NCBI RefSeq assembly: GCF_030524025.1
Contig: NZ_JAUNHI010000001.1
Coordinates: 1 to 54,610 of the forward strand
Direction of reading: 5' to 3'
From: Actinomyces sp.
GTDB taxonomy: Bacteria; Actinomycetota; Actinomycetes; Actinomycetales; Actinomycetaceae
Length of the DNA stretch: 54,610 bases
Within the stretch, counting starts at the first letter, position 1. Each line of letters begins with the position of its first letter. The notes beneath the pieces were generated by a model. That model was not told the DNA's origin and did no database searches. It saw nothing but the letters and a program-made list of their open reading frames with translations. The translations under genes were made by a program, and so were the position numbers. Shown one piece after another: positions 17,824-26,887 of this stretch.

Positions 17824-18951
17824 GTGACAAGCCACTTCCTAGAGCACACGTTCGATGCCAAGAGCATCCGTGGTGAGATCGACCTCCTGGCCCTGCACGC
17901 CTCGGACCGTGCAGGGATCCTCGACGGCATCGACAGGGCCGTCGTGTGGGATGTGGCCTTGACGACCCGCTTCCGGGGCATCACCCGCCGCGACGGCGTC
18001 CTCCTCCACGGGCCCGGCGGGTGGGGGGAGGTCGCTCCGTTCTGGGACTACGGCCCGGAGGAGGCCGCGCCCTGGCTGGCCAGCGCCCTGGACTCGGCCG
18101 TGCGCGGGCACGACGACCTGCCGTGCCACCGGGACTCCGTCCCCGTCAACGTCACCGTCCCGGAGGTTGACGAGGTCAGTGCCCACGCCCTCGTCCTGTC
18201 CTCGGGCGCCACCACCGCCAAGGTCAAGGTCGGGGCCTGCCGCACCGTGCGCGGCTCGGCCCTCGCCGACGACCTGCACCGCCTGGCCGCCGTGCGCGAC
18301 GCCCTCGGCCCCTCGGGCCGCATCCGTATCGACGTCAACGGCGCCTGGGACCTGGAGACCGCGCGGGCTAACGTCCCGCTGCTCAATGCCGCGGCCAAGG
18401 GTCTGGAGTACGTCGAGCAGCCCTGCGCCTCGGTCGAGGACATGGCCGCGCTGCGTCGCGTCGTGGACGTGCCGATCGCCGCCGACGAGTCGATCCGCCT
18501 GTCCGACGACCCCCTGGCCGTGGCCCGCCTCGAGGCCGCCGACGTCGCCGTGCTCAAGGTCGCGCCCCTGGGCGGGGTCCACCGTGCGCTGGCCCTGGCC
18601 GAGCGCCTCGAGATGCCGGTCGTCGTGTCCTCCGCCCTGGACACCTCCGTGGGCATCGCCGCCGGTGCCGCTCTGGCGGCCGCGCTGCCCGAGCTCGACC
18701 ACGCCTGCGGCCTGGGCACCGTGTCGATGCTCACTCGGGACGTCGCCGTGCCCAGCGCCGCACCGGTGCGCGGGAGCCTGGCGGTCCGGCCGGCCCATGT
18801 CTCCAAGGCGCTGCTCGGCTCGACACTGGCCGACGCCGAGGTCACCGGCCACTGGCAGGTGCGCCTGTCCCATCTCGTCGCGGCACTGACCGCCCGCCGG
18901 GAGCGTGAGGCCTGGGGGCCGGCGACGGCGGTGGCGGGGCTGCCCCTGTGA
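17824..18951 (+). CDS. menC: o-Succinylbenzoate synthase
   Basis: A 375-residue enolase-superfamily enzyme that dehydrates SHCHC to o-succinylbenzoate. Visible motifs: the K-x-K catalytic pair in TAKVKVG, metal ligands in RIDVNGAWD, EYVEQPC and IAADESIR, and the second lysine in AVLKVAPLGG. The body starts near VVWDVALTTRFRGITRR, so this start adds about 40 N-terminal residues; it is kept because of the -10 box in front, though a start inside (near 17938) is possible. The stop overlaps the menD GTG. Confidence 0.9.
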   Translation: MTSHFLEHTFDAKSIRGEIDLLALHASDRAGILDGIDRAVVWDVALTTRFRGITRRDGVLLHGPGGWGEVAPFWDYGPEEAAPWLASALDSAVRGHDDLPCHRDSVPVNVTVPEVDEVSAHALVLSSGATTAKVKVGACRTVRGSALADDLHRLAAVRDALGPSGRIRIDVNGAWDLETARANVPLLNAAAKGLEYVEQPCASVEDMAALRRVVDVPIAADESIRLSDDPLAVARLEAADVAVLKVAPLGGVHRALALAERLEMPVVVSSALDTSVGIAAGAALAAALPELDHACGLGTVSMLTRDVAVPSAAPVRGSLAVRPAHVSKALLGSTLADAEVTGHWQVRLSHLVAALTARREREAWGPATAVAGLPL

Positions 18952-20957
18952 GTGGGGCGCGCGCCTCGCAGGAGGCCCACGGCTCGCAGGCCTCGGCGGC
19001 GGCGCCGGAGGACGCCCCCTCCCTGAGCGCCGCGCGGACGGTGGTCGCCGCCCTGGTCGCCGCCGGGGTGCGCGAGGCCGTCCTGTCACCGGGCTCACGC
19101 AGCGCGCCCCTGGCCTACGCCCTGGCCGAGGCCGAGGACCGCGGCGCGCTGCGCCTGCGGGTCGTGCTCGATGAGCGCTCGGCCGGCTTCACCGCGCTGG
19201 GCCTGGCACGCGCCCACCTCCAGGCCGGCGGCGGCGAACCGGTCAGTCCCGTGGTGGTGGTCACCACCTCGGGCAGCGCCGTGGCCAACCTCCACCCCGC
19301 CGTCCTGGAGGCCGACGCCGCGGGAGTGCCGCTGCTCATCGTGTCGGCCGACAGGCCCCACGAGCTCGTGGGCACCGGCGCCAACCAGACCACCGAGCAG
19401 GCCGGCCTGTTCGCCACGGCGCCGCGCCTGGTCATCGACATCCCCGCCGACCTGGCCGGGCACAGGCCGGCCGGGTCGGCGGGCGCCCTCGCCCTCGGTG
19501 GGCAGGTGCGCCGCGCCGTGCTCGCCGCCAGCGGTGCACTGAGCCGGGACCCCGGCCCGGCCCATCTCAACCTTCGCCTGCGTCCGCCGCTGGCCCCCTC
19601 GCCCTCTCAGGCCCCCGTCCCGGAGGCGGTGGCCCTCCCCGATGCCCCGGCGGCCGGCGCCCCCCGGCCCGGCGGCCGCCCAGGCGTCTCGCCGCAGCCC
19701 GATGCCTTCGGCGGGGTCGGCGTGTCCGACGCCGGCGGCCCCGCGCAGCCGGCACCCGCCGCGGCGACCGCCGACCAGCCCGTGGCGGGTCAGGACCCGC
19801 GCTCCGGCCCGGCGCAGTGCGGCCTCGTCGTCGTCGGGGACTGCCCCGACCCGGCCACTGGACGCCTCGGCAGGGCCCTGGCCGAGCACCTGGCCTGGCC
19901 GCTCCTGGCCGAGCCGACCTCGGGCGCACGAGGGGGCGCCATGGCGTTGACCCGCTACGCCGAGCTGCTCGGCACCCCGGAGGGCGCCCGGCTCGTCGCG
20001 TCCACCGAGCGGGTCGTCGTCCTGGGCCACCCCAGCCTCACCCGCTCGGTCAGCGCGCTGCTGGCGCGCACCGATCTGCGCGTCGACGTCGTGGCCGACC
20101 GGGCCCGCTACACCGATGTCGCAGGAACCGCGCATGTCCTTCCCGCCCCGGCCGGCCACGGCGGCTGCGCCGGGGGCGAGCCGGGCGAGGTCCTCCTCGC
20201 GCGTGCCCTGGGCGCCGTGCCCGCCGACCCCGGTTGGGCACCGATGTGGCACCGGGCCCTCGAGTGCCTCGAGCCGGCCGCGCCCCGACGGCCCGACGGC
20301 GCCCGGCCGGGGCTGAGCGCGGACGCCGCCGTCCAGGCCGTGTGGGAGGCGGCGCTTAAGGCCTGCGCGGGCCCCGACCGCGGCGCGGCGGGCGGCCCCG
20401 CCGGCGACACCACTGAGGACACCGCCGGGGGCGCCGCGGGGGGTGGGGCGCCGGCGGTGCTCATGCTGGGCTCGTCGATGACGGTGCGGCGCCTCGATCG
20501 GCTCGCCGCCCCGGCCGCTGCCGGGCTGCCCGTCCCGGCGGCCGTCGCCAACCGGGGCCTGGCGGGCATCGACGGCACACTGGCCACGGCCGCGGGCGTG
20601 GCCCTGGGTGTGGGGGCTCCCGTGCGCGCCGTCGTCGGCGACCTCACCTTCCTCCATGACGCGATGAGCCTGGGGCGGGGGCTCCACGAGACCGAGCCCG
20701 ACCTCCAGGTCATCGTCCTCGACGACGCCGGGGGCGCCATCTTCTCGACCCTGGAGTACGCCCGGGTCCCCGGTGCCGCCAGGTTCGACCGCCTCTTCAC
20801 CACACCGCAGACCCCGAGGATCGGCGCGCTGGCACAGGCCCTGGGCGCCACCGTCCACAGCCCCGGGGACCTCGAGGGGCTCAGGCGGGTGCTGGCCGCC
20901 CCGGTGCGGGGCCTCAGCGTCGTCCACGTCGTGCTCCACCCCTGCGAGCCCCGGTGA
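18948..20957 (+). CDS. menD: SEPHCHC synthase (2-succinyl-5-enolpyruvyl-6-hydroxy-3-cyclohexene-1-carboxylate synthase)
   Basis: A 669-residue thiamine-diphosphate enzyme joining isochorismate and 2-oxoglutarate. The N-terminal domain holds VLSPGSRSAPLAYAL and VVTTSGSAVANLHPAV, followed by LIVSADRPHEL and GANQTTEQ. The cofactor-binding segment GDLTFLHDAMS is at about 563-574 and IVLDDAGGAIFSTLEYA follows. It is about 100 residues longer than usual because of two low-complexity Pro/Ala/Gly inserts, at about residues 220-285 and 475-505, which fall in domain linkers. The GTG at 18948 overlaps the menC stop by 4 bp, so menC and menD are translationally coupled. Confidence 0.93.
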   Translation: MSGARASQEAHGSQASAAAPEDAPSLSAARTVVAALVAAGVREAVLSPGSRSAPLAYALAEAEDRGALRLRVVLDERSAGFTALGLARAHLQAGGGEPVSPVVVVTTSGSAVANLHPAVLEADAAGVPLLIVSADRPHELVGTGANQTTEQAGLFATAPRLVIDIPADLAGHRPAGSAGALALGGQVRRAVLAASGALSRDPGPAHLNLRLRPPLAPSPSQAPVPEAVALPDAPAAGAPRPGGRPGVSPQPDAFGGVGVSDAGGPAQPAPAAATADQPVAGQDPRSGPAQCGLVVVGDCPDPATGRLGRALAEHLAWPLLAEPTSGARGGAMALTRYAELLGTPEGARLVASTERVVVLGHPSLTRSVSALLARTDLRVDVVADRARYTDVAGTAHVLPAPAGHGGCAGGEPGEVLLARALGAVPADPGWAPMWHRALECLEPAAPRRPDGARPGLSADAAVQAVWEAALKACAGPDRGAAGGPAGDTTEDTAGGAAGGGAPAVLMLGSSMTVRRLDRLAAPAAAGLPVPAAVANRGLAGIDGTLATAAGVALGVGAPVRAVVGDLTFLHDAMSLGRGLHETEPDLQVIVLDDAGGAIFSTLEYARVPGAARFDRLFTTPQTPRIGALAQALGATVHSPGDLEGLRRVLAAPVRGLSVVHVVLHPCEPR

Positions 20958-21008
20958 CTCCCGTCAGCCGGGGCGCCGGGGTTGCGGGGTGAGCGGAATC
21001 GCGTCGGT

Positions 21009-21051
21009 GCGACACGCTGAGCGGCATTGGTGCTGGCGCTCAGCGTGTCGC
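21009..21051 (+). terminator. Perfect 15-bp inverted repeat after menD
   Basis: Arms 21009-21023 and 21037-21051 pair perfectly (core CGACACGCTGAGCG) with a 13-nt loop. It lies 50 nt past menD and about 110 nt before htrA. A terminator is the simple reading, but no U-tract follows and the arms would also suit a dimeric regulator. Confidence 0.5.
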
Positions 21052-21087
21052 CCGGGTGAGGATTCACAGGTCAGACCCAGTCGGGAG

Positions 21088-21116
21088 TTGGTGAGGACCC
21101 AGACGAACGTTATTGG
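21088..21116 (+). promoter_or_regulatory. Probable htrA promoter
   Basis: TTGGTG (21088-21093), 17-nt spacer, TATTGG (21111-21116); the expected transcript start gives a leader of about 35-40 nt containing the GGAGGA ribosome site. Confidence 0.45.
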
Positions 21117-21161
21117 GTGTGCCCGACTGACAGGTGCTCCCTGGAGCCGAGGAGGAACCCC

Positions 21162-22958
21162 ATGACCACGAACGACGAGTACCCCGGTTACGGCGCGCAG
21201 TCGGTCCCCGGTCAGTCCGACCAGCCCAGTCAGCCCAGTCAGCCCGGCCGGCCCGTTCAGCCGGGTGAGGTGCGGGACGAGCAGGAGGCGCCCGAGGCCG
21301 CGCAGGCCCCCGACCCCGGCGACACCACCCCCCTGCCCGCCGAGCAGCGCGAGGCCCCGGCTTCCGCGGAGACCAGCCGCTTCGCCCCACCGGCCCCGGA
21401 GGACGGCCGTGTGGCCCCGCCCGCCTCCACGCCCTACGGCACTGCGCCGCAGGCGCCGGCGGGCTACTCGGTGCCCTCCTCCTACTCGGCTCTCGGCTCC
21501 CCTGGCGCTCCCGGCGAGGCGGCGGAGCCTCCCGCGGCCCACACCTCCCCGGCCGCCTACGTTGCGCCGGGGAGCGCGCCGCAGCCCCCGGCGGCCTACT
21601 CGGCGCCGTCCTCCTACTCGGCTCTCGGCGCCCCTGGTGCTCCCGGCGAGGCCGGAGAGGCCCTCGCCGCCTACTCCGCCCCGGCGGCCGGGCCTCAGGA
21701 CGCCGGTTCTCGACCCGCCCCCGTCGCGGCCGCGGGCGTGCCGCCCTACGTCCACGCCTCCTCCGAGCCCTCGGCCTCCCCGCGCCGGAGGCGCCGCGGA
21801 CCGGGGTGGGGCGGTGTCGCCGCGATCTCACTGACGACGGCGCTGCTGGCCTCGGGCGGGGCGGTGGCCGCCACCCAGCTGCTCAACGACGAGCCCTCGC
21901 CGGCGGCCTCGACCCCGGCGCCGACCTCGATCGCCACCGGCCCGACCACGCAGACGGTGACCTCCACCGGCACGACCCCCGACTGGGAGGCCGTCACCGC
22001 GGCGGTGTCCAACGCCGTGGTGTCGATCACGGTCGCCACGGCCGCTGGCACCGGTGTGGGCTCGGGCGTCATCTACGACTCCTCGGGCCACATCATCACG
22101 AACAACCACGTCGTGGCCGGGGCCACCCAGATCCAGGTCTCCCTGGCCGATGGCCGTATCTACGACGCCGAGCTGACCGGCACCGACCCCGCCACCGACC
22201 TGGCGGTCATCGAGCTGGTCGACGCCCCCGACGACCTGACGGTCGCCCGTTTCGAGGACTCCGACAGCCTCGTGACCGGGCAGGACGTCCTGGCGATCGG
22301 CAACCCCCTCGGCCTGTCGTCGACCGCGACGACCGGGATCATCTCGGCGCTCAACCGCCCCGTCGTCACCACCCAGGAGCAGCAGTCCGAGGAGAACTCC
22401 TCGGACCTGCCCGACTCGCTGGGCGGGCTGCTCGGCGACGGCCAGTCGACCACGACCGAGGTGTACACCAACGCCATCCAGATCGACGCCGCCGTCAACC
22501 CGGGCAACTCCGGAGGCCCGCTGTTCGACGAGACCGGCGCGGTCATCGGCATCACGAGCTCGATCGCCTCGACCTCCGAGACCAGCGGCTCGATCGGCAT
22601 CGGCTTCGCCATCCCCGCCAACCTGGCGACCAAGGTCGCCGACCAGCTCATCGAGACCAGCGCCGCCACCCACGCCTTCCTGGGGGTGGGCACCCAGAAC
22701 GGCGGCGCGACGGCCGATGGCGTGACACGGGCCGGCGCGGAGGTCTCGACGGTCGAGGAGGGCTCACCGGCCCAGGACGCGGGGATCCAGGAGGGCGACG
22801 TCATCATCGCCGTCGACGGCAAGGCGACCAACCAGTCGGCCGCGCTCATCGGCTTCGTGCGGCAGTACTCCGCCGGCGACGAGGTGACCCTGACGATCAT
22901 CCGCGACGGCCAGGAGATGGAGGTCCCCGTGACCCTGTCGGAGCGCAGCGACCAGTAG
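21162..22958 (+). CDS. HtrA/DegP-like serine protease with PDZ domain
   Basis: A 598-residue membrane-anchored protease for extracytoplasmic protein quality control. Residues 1-215 are a cytoplasmic low-complexity arm rich in Pro, Ala, Ser and Tyr with a repeated SSYSALG-PGAPGEA block. One helix follows at about 225-245 (AAISLTTALLASGGAVAA). The trypsin-like domain carries H316 in NNHVVAG, D346 in ATDLAVIEL and S450 in NPGNSGGPLFD. A PDZ domain occupies the last 90 residues (EEGSPAQDAGIQEGDVIIAVDG). The ATG at 21162 is preferred over a GTG 45 nt upstream because GAGGAGGA stands in front. It is convergent with menF, only 27 bp apart. Confidence 0.93.
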   Translation: MTTNDEYPGYGAQSVPGQSDQPSQPSQPGRPVQPGEVRDEQEAPEAAQAPDPGDTTPLPAEQREAPASAETSRFAPPAPEDGRVAPPASTPYGTAPQAPAGYSVPSSYSALGSPGAPGEAAEPPAAHTSPAAYVAPGSAPQPPAAYSAPSSYSALGAPGAPGEAGEALAAYSAPAAGPQDAGSRPAPVAAAGVPPYVHASSEPSASPRRRRRGPGWGGVAAISLTTALLASGGAVAATQLLNDEPSPAASTPAPTSIATGPTTQTVTSTGTTPDWEAVTAAVSNAVVSITVATAAGTGVGSGVIYDSSGHIITNNHVVAGATQIQVSLADGRIYDAELTGTDPATDLAVIELVDAPDDLTVARFEDSDSLVTGQDVLAIGNPLGLSSTATTGIISALNRPVVTTQEQQSEENSSDLPDSLGGLLGDGQSTTTEVYTNAIQIDAAVNPGNSGGPLFDETGAVIGITSSIASTSETSGSIGIGFAIPANLATKVADQLIETSAATHAFLGVGTQNGGATADGVTRAGAEVSTVEEGSPAQDAGIQEGDVIIAVDGKATNQSAALIGFVRQYSAGDEVTLTIIRDGQEMEVPVTLSERSDQ

Positions 22959-22985
22959 CCCTACCGGCGGCCCGGAGGGCCTGCG

Positions 22986-24335
22986 TCAGGGCGCCCCGAG
23001 CGCGTCGAGGACCGGGCGCATCTTGGCCGCCGTCTCCGCCAGCTCGTCGGCCGGGTCGGAGCCGGGCATGATGCCGCCCCCGCCCAAGACCCGCACGGGC
23101 GCCTGCGGGCCGGCCCCCGTGGCGCCGCCGTCGGCCAGCTGGGCGCTGCGCAGGGCGATGCACCACTCGCCCTCCCCGTGCCAGTCCACCCAGCCCACCG
23201 GCCCGGCGTAGCGGCCCCGGTCCATCCCCTCGAGCTCGACGATGAGGCGGGAGGCCGCGGGGGTGGGGGTGCCGCACACCGCAGCGGTCGGGTGCAGGGC
23301 GCCGACGAGGGCGAGCGCCCCAGTGTCTCCGGCGACGACGCCGGAGATGTCGCTGGCCAGGTGCAGCACGTTGGGCAGGGTGAGCACGAAGCGTTCGGGC
23401 GCCTCGACCACCGAGCACAGGGGCTCCAGGGCCGTCAGCGCCGAGGCGCGGGCCAGGGCGTGCTCGCGGTTGTTCTTCGGGTCCTTCTCCAGCCACGCCG
23501 TCAGGTGGGAGGGGTCCTCGTCGCGGCCGCAGGCCCGGCGACGACGCGCGGTGCCCGCCAGCACCCGGCTCGACAGGCGCCGGTCGCGCAGGCGCACGAG
23601 CAGCTCCGGGGAGGCCCCCACCATGCCGTCCACCGCGAAGGTCCAGCACGAGGGGTAGGCGGCGGCGAGCCTTGCCAGCAGCCCGCCGGTGGTTCGTGCC
23701 TGCCTCGGAACGGCCACGACATCGCGGGCCAGGACGACCTTCTCGGCCTGGCCGGCGCGCAGCCTGGCGCTCGCCGTGGCCACCGCCGCGCGCCAGGAGG
23801 CCTCGCTCCTGGCTCCCGGGGCGAGGGCCGCCCCGGGAGCGGTCGGGACTCCACCGCCGGTCGCGGCGGCCGTCAGCGCGGCGGCGTCGAGCCCCGCGTC
23901 GGGGTCCTCGCCGCGGGCGCCGACCGTCGTGACCCAGGAGCCCTGGGCGTCGCGCCCGACGAGCACGCGGGGGACCAGGAGCACGGAGGGCTCGCGGGAG
24001 GACGGTGCGAAGGTGATCGCACCCAGCGCCACCGGCCCGGTGCCCGGGCGCACCAGAGGGTCGGACCACCACGAGGCCTGCACGACCGCCCGCCAGGCGG
24101 CGCGCAGCTCCTCGATCCGCCCCGGCCCCGTGGCCTCGATCCGCAGCAGCGGGTCCCAGCCGGCCAGGCCATGGCCCTCGCGCACCCAGGCGACGACGTC
24201 GTTGCGCTCGGCCAGAAGCGACAGGGGCGGGCCGGAGCCCGTCCAGGGCGGGCCGGCGAGCGCCGTGGTGGAGAAGGTGAGGCGGGGAGGGCGGGCCAGA
24301 AGGTCGCGGGCGGCCAGCCGCAGGCAGCGGGTCAC
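22986..24335 (-). CDS. menF: Isochorismate synthase
   Basis: A 449-residue chorismate-utilising enzyme converting chorismate to isochorismate, the entry to menaquinone synthesis. The conserved C-terminal core is readable: AEKVVLARDVV, FAVDGMVGASPELLVRL, VLAGTARRRR, LEKDPKNNREHAL, LHLASDISGVV, LHPTAAVCGTP, and VLGGGGIMPGSDPADELAET. The VCGTP segment and the basic residue in EKVVLAR are typical of isochorismate synthases rather than anthranilate synthases, and context agrees. It starts with GTG 1 nt after the menG stop, so the two are one transcript. Confidence 0.9.
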   Translation of the reverse strand: MTRCLRLAARDLLARPPRLTFSTTALAGPPWTGSGPPLSLLAERNDVVAWVREGHGLAGWDPLLRIEATGPGRIEELRAAWRAVVQASWWSDPLVRPGTGPVALGAITFAPSSREPSVLLVPRVLVGRDAQGSWVTTVGARGEDPDAGLDAAALTAAATGGGVPTAPGAALAPGARSEASWRAAVATASARLRAGQAEKVVLARDVVAVPRQARTTGGLLARLAAAYPSCWTFAVDGMVGASPELLVRLRDRRLSSRVLAGTARRRRACGRDEDPSHLTAWLEKDPKNNREHALARASALTALEPLCSVVEAPERFVLTLPNVLHLASDISGVVAGDTGALALVGALHPTAAVCGTPTPAASRLIVELEGMDRGRYAGPVGWVDWHGEGEWCIALRSAQLADGGATGAGPQAPVRVLGGGGIMPGSDPADELAETAAKMRPVLDALGAP

Positions 24336-24336
24336 C

Positions 24337-25038
24337 TCAGCGGTCCGTCGGCAGCGTGCCGCGGTGCACCGCCACGATGCCCCCCGAGAGGTTCTTGTAG
24401 GCGACCGAGCGCCACCCGGCCTCCTGCATGAGTGCGGCCAGCCCGGCCTGGTCGGGCCAGGCCAGGATCGACTCGGCGAGATAGTCGTAGGCCTCGGTGT
24501 TGGACGACACGAGGCGTCCGGCGGCGGGCAGCGCGGTGCCGAGGTAGAAGCGGTAGAGGCGCCGGAAGGCGCCCGCAGTGGGGGTGGAGAACTCGGCGAT
24601 GACGATCCTGCCGCCCGGCCGGGTCACCCGGGCCATCTCGCGCAGGGCCAGGGGGACGTCCTGGACGTTGCGCAGACCGTAGGAGATGGTGGTCACGTCG
24701 AAGGTGGCGTCGGCGAAGGGCAGTGCCGTGGCGTCCCCCGCCACGAAGTCGATCCCGGGGTGGCGGCGCTTGCCCTCGGCGACCATCCCGGTGGAGAAGT
24801 CGCAGGCGACCACCTGCGCACCGTCGGCGGCGTACTCCACCGAGGAGGTGCCGGTGCCGGCAGCCAGGTCGAGCACCCTCGTGCCGGGACCCGCGCCGAC
24901 CGCCGAGCGTGTCACCGTGCGCCACATGCGGACCTGCCACAGGCTCATCACGTCGTTGGTCAGGTCGTAGCGGTGTGCGACCGCGTCGAACATGCCCGCT
25001 ACCTCCCGCGGGTCCTTGAGGAGGGTGGCTCGGCTCAT
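24337..25038 (-). CDS. menG: Demethylmenaquinone methyltransferase
   Basis: A 233-residue SAM-dependent UbiE/MenG methyltransferase that performs the last methylation in menaquinone synthesis. The N-terminal [24 protein letters not shown] is the family signature region, the SAM loop is [10 protein letters not shown] (55-64), and [14 protein letters not shown] matches the second signature. The start [10 protein letters not shown] at 25038 is standard for the family; the frame extends 15 codons upstream without support. A GATGAT in weak leaderless position precedes it. menF follows directly. Confidence 0.95.
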   Translation of the reverse strand: MSRATLLKDPREVAGMFDAVAHRYDLTNDVMSLWQVRMWRTVTRSAVGAGPGTRVLDLAAGTGTSSVEYAADGAQVVACDFSTGMVAEGKRRHPGIDFVAGDATALPFADATFDVTTISYGLRNVQDVPLALREMARVTRPGGRIVIAEFSTPTAGAFRRLYRFYLGTALPAAGRLVSSNTEAYDYLAESILAWPDQAGLAALMQEAGWRSVAYKNLSGGIVAVHRGTLPTDR

Positions 25039-25116
25039 GGCCCGATCATCGCAGACCCCGGCCCCCGCGGGGACCACGGTCACGGCACACGGCCGCCGAG
25101 GACCGGCGCCGGCACA

Positions 25117-25225
25117 CAGACAAGAAATACGTCATACCATGGGGTCTTAAATGCGGGCGAATTGGTGCCTGCGGCCGCGGCCGGCCTGCCCAGGGGTCGG
25201 TGCAATGATGCAGAAAACACTGGAC
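25117..25225. promoter_or_regulatory. A/T-richer island between menG and the reductase gene
   Basis: The 388-bp divergent gap holds two stretches far lower in G+C than their surroundings (about 25117-25165 and 25200-25223). This is where promoters for the nuo-side operon and possibly menG would be expected. A TTGTCA (25236-25241) and TAGAGT (25262-25267) pair also exists but its 20-nt spacer is long. No gene is seen in the gap, and I cannot assign boxes with confidence. Confidence 0.3.
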
Positions 25226-25426
25226 CCGAGGTGGCTTGTCAGGACCGCCGGCGCGCCTCGGTAGAGTCGGGGCCGGTCCTCCACGTCCTGGGAGGACCTC
25301 GGTCGTGCCCAGCGGCCGACCTCGACAGCCCCATGCACGACGCGGACGACACCAGCGACGCGGACGACAGGGGCGACACGGACCACGCGGACCACACGGA
25401 CACGACGCAGACAAGGAGGCACCATC

Positions 25427-26887
25427 GTGGCGCACAGCACCGCCCCCGCCTCCGCAGCGACGGACACCCTGCGCTCCCCGGTGCGTCGGGTCGAGGCCGC
25501 CGACGTCATCGTCGTGGGGGCGGGCCCGGCCGGCGCCTCGGCCGCCTACCACCTGGCCACCCTCGGCCTGGACGTCGTCGTCCTCGAGCGCCAGGAGCTG
25601 GGCCGGGACAAGGTCTGCGGCGACGGGCTGACGCCCTCGGCGGTGCGCGAGCTCATCCGCATGGGGGTCGACACCTCCTCCTGGCAGCGCAACGCGGGCC
25701 TGCGGGTCGTCGGTGGCGGCCACCTCCTCCACGTCCCCTGGCCCGAGCTGCCCTCCCTGCCCTCCTACGGGCTGGCCCGGCGGCGCGCCGAGCTCGACCG
25801 GGACCTGGCCGAGCACGCGGCCAACGCCGGCGCGCGCCTCCTGACCGGGGTGAGTGTCACGGCTCCGGTCACCACCGCCTCGGGGCGCGTCGTCGGGGTC
25901 GAGGCGCGGCCCTCGGCCCGCGCCGCCCACCCGGGCCTGAGCTCCCCGGCCACCCTGACCGCCCCGGTCGTCGTCGACGCCGGAGGGGTCTCGGCCCGCC
26001 TGGCCACGGCGGCGGGCCGCCTCAGGGACGAGGCGAGGCCGTTGGGGGTGGCCGTGCGCGCCTACTTCCGCTCCCCGCGCGCTGATGACAACTGGATGGA
26101 GTCCCGGCTCGAGCTGTGGGACGGCCCTGCCGGCCGCTCCGACCTCCTGCCCGGTTACGGCTGGCTGTGGCCGGTGGGTGACGGGCTGGTCAATGTCGGG
26201 CTCGGCTCGGTGTCCTCCGGGTCGGGGTCCTCGCGGCGCGTGCGGCTCTCCCGGCACCCGCGGTCGGCGGGGACGCGGAGCGCCCGGCGCCCCGGCGCCT
26301 CCCGCGGGCGCGTGCCGGCTCGTCCGGCGGGCCGCGCGGCGGGTGCCCGGTCGGGGGCGGGCATCGACTACAAGGCGGTCTTCGGGCGTTGGATGGCCGC
26401 GGCGCCCCCCGCGTGGGGACTGACCCCGGACAACCAGGTGGGGCGCCTGGCCTCGGCGGCCCTGCCCATGGCCTTCAACCGCAAGCCCCACTACGCCGAT
26501 GGCCTCATGCTCCTGGGGGATGCCGGCGGGATGGTCTCGCCCTTCAACGGCGAGGGCATCGCCCAGGCCCTCATGTCCGGCCGCCTGGCGGCCGAGGCCG
26601 TCGCCCAGGCCGCCGCCCGCTCGACAGCGGCCGGCCGCGAGCAGGCCCTGGCCCAGTACCCCGTGGCCCTGCGCGCCGAGCTGGGCGGCTACTACACCTT
26701 GGGACGCGTCTTCGTGTCCCTCATCGAGCACCCCGAGGTGATGCGCCTGTGCACCCGGCACGGGCTGGGGCGCAAGCACCTCATGCGGCTCGTCACCAAG
26801 CTCCTGTCCGACGGCTGGGAGCGCCGCGGCGGCGACGCCGCCGACCACCTCATCCAGATCCTCACAAGAATGGTGCCGGCAGCATGA
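25427..26887 (+). CDS. Geranylgeranyl reductase family protein, probable menaquinone reductase
   Basis: A 486-residue FAD enzyme of the geranylgeranyl reductase family; by position between men genes and nuo it probably saturates a double bond in the menaquinone side chain, like mycobacterial MenJ (inference). The FAD-binding motif is VIVVGAGPAGASAA (28-40), then LGRDKVCGDGLTPSAV, and the C-terminal FAD site LMLLGDAGGMVSPFNGEGI. Between VNVGLGSVSS (about 261) and IDYKAVFGRWM (about 312) lies an Arg/Ser/Pro-rich insert of roughly 45-50 residues not expected in the family. The start has an AAGGAGG ribosome site. Its TGA overlaps the nuoA ATG, making it the first gene of the nuo operon. Confidence 0.88.
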   Translation: MAHSTAPASAATDTLRSPVRRVEAADVIVVGAGPAGASAAYHLATLGLDVVVLERQELGRDKVCGDGLTPSAVRELIRMGVDTSSWQRNAGLRVVGGGHLLHVPWPELPSLPSYGLARRRAELDRDLAEHAANAGARLLTGVSVTAPVTTASGRVVGVEARPSARAAHPGLSSPATLTAPVVVDAGGVSARLATAAGRLRDEARPLGVAVRAYFRSPRADDNWMESRLELWDGPAGRSDLLPGYGWLWPVGDGLVNVGLGSVSSGSGSSRRVRLSRHPRSAGTRSARRPGASRGRVPARPAGRAAGARSGAGIDYKAVFGRWMAAAPPAWGLTPDNQVGRLASAALPMAFNRKPHYADGLMLLGDAGGMVSPFNGEGIAQALMSGRLAAEAVAQAAARSTAAGREQALAQYPVALRAELGGYYTLGRVFVSLIEHPEVMRLCTRHGLGRKHLMRLVTKLLSDGWERRGGDAADHLIQILTRMVPAA

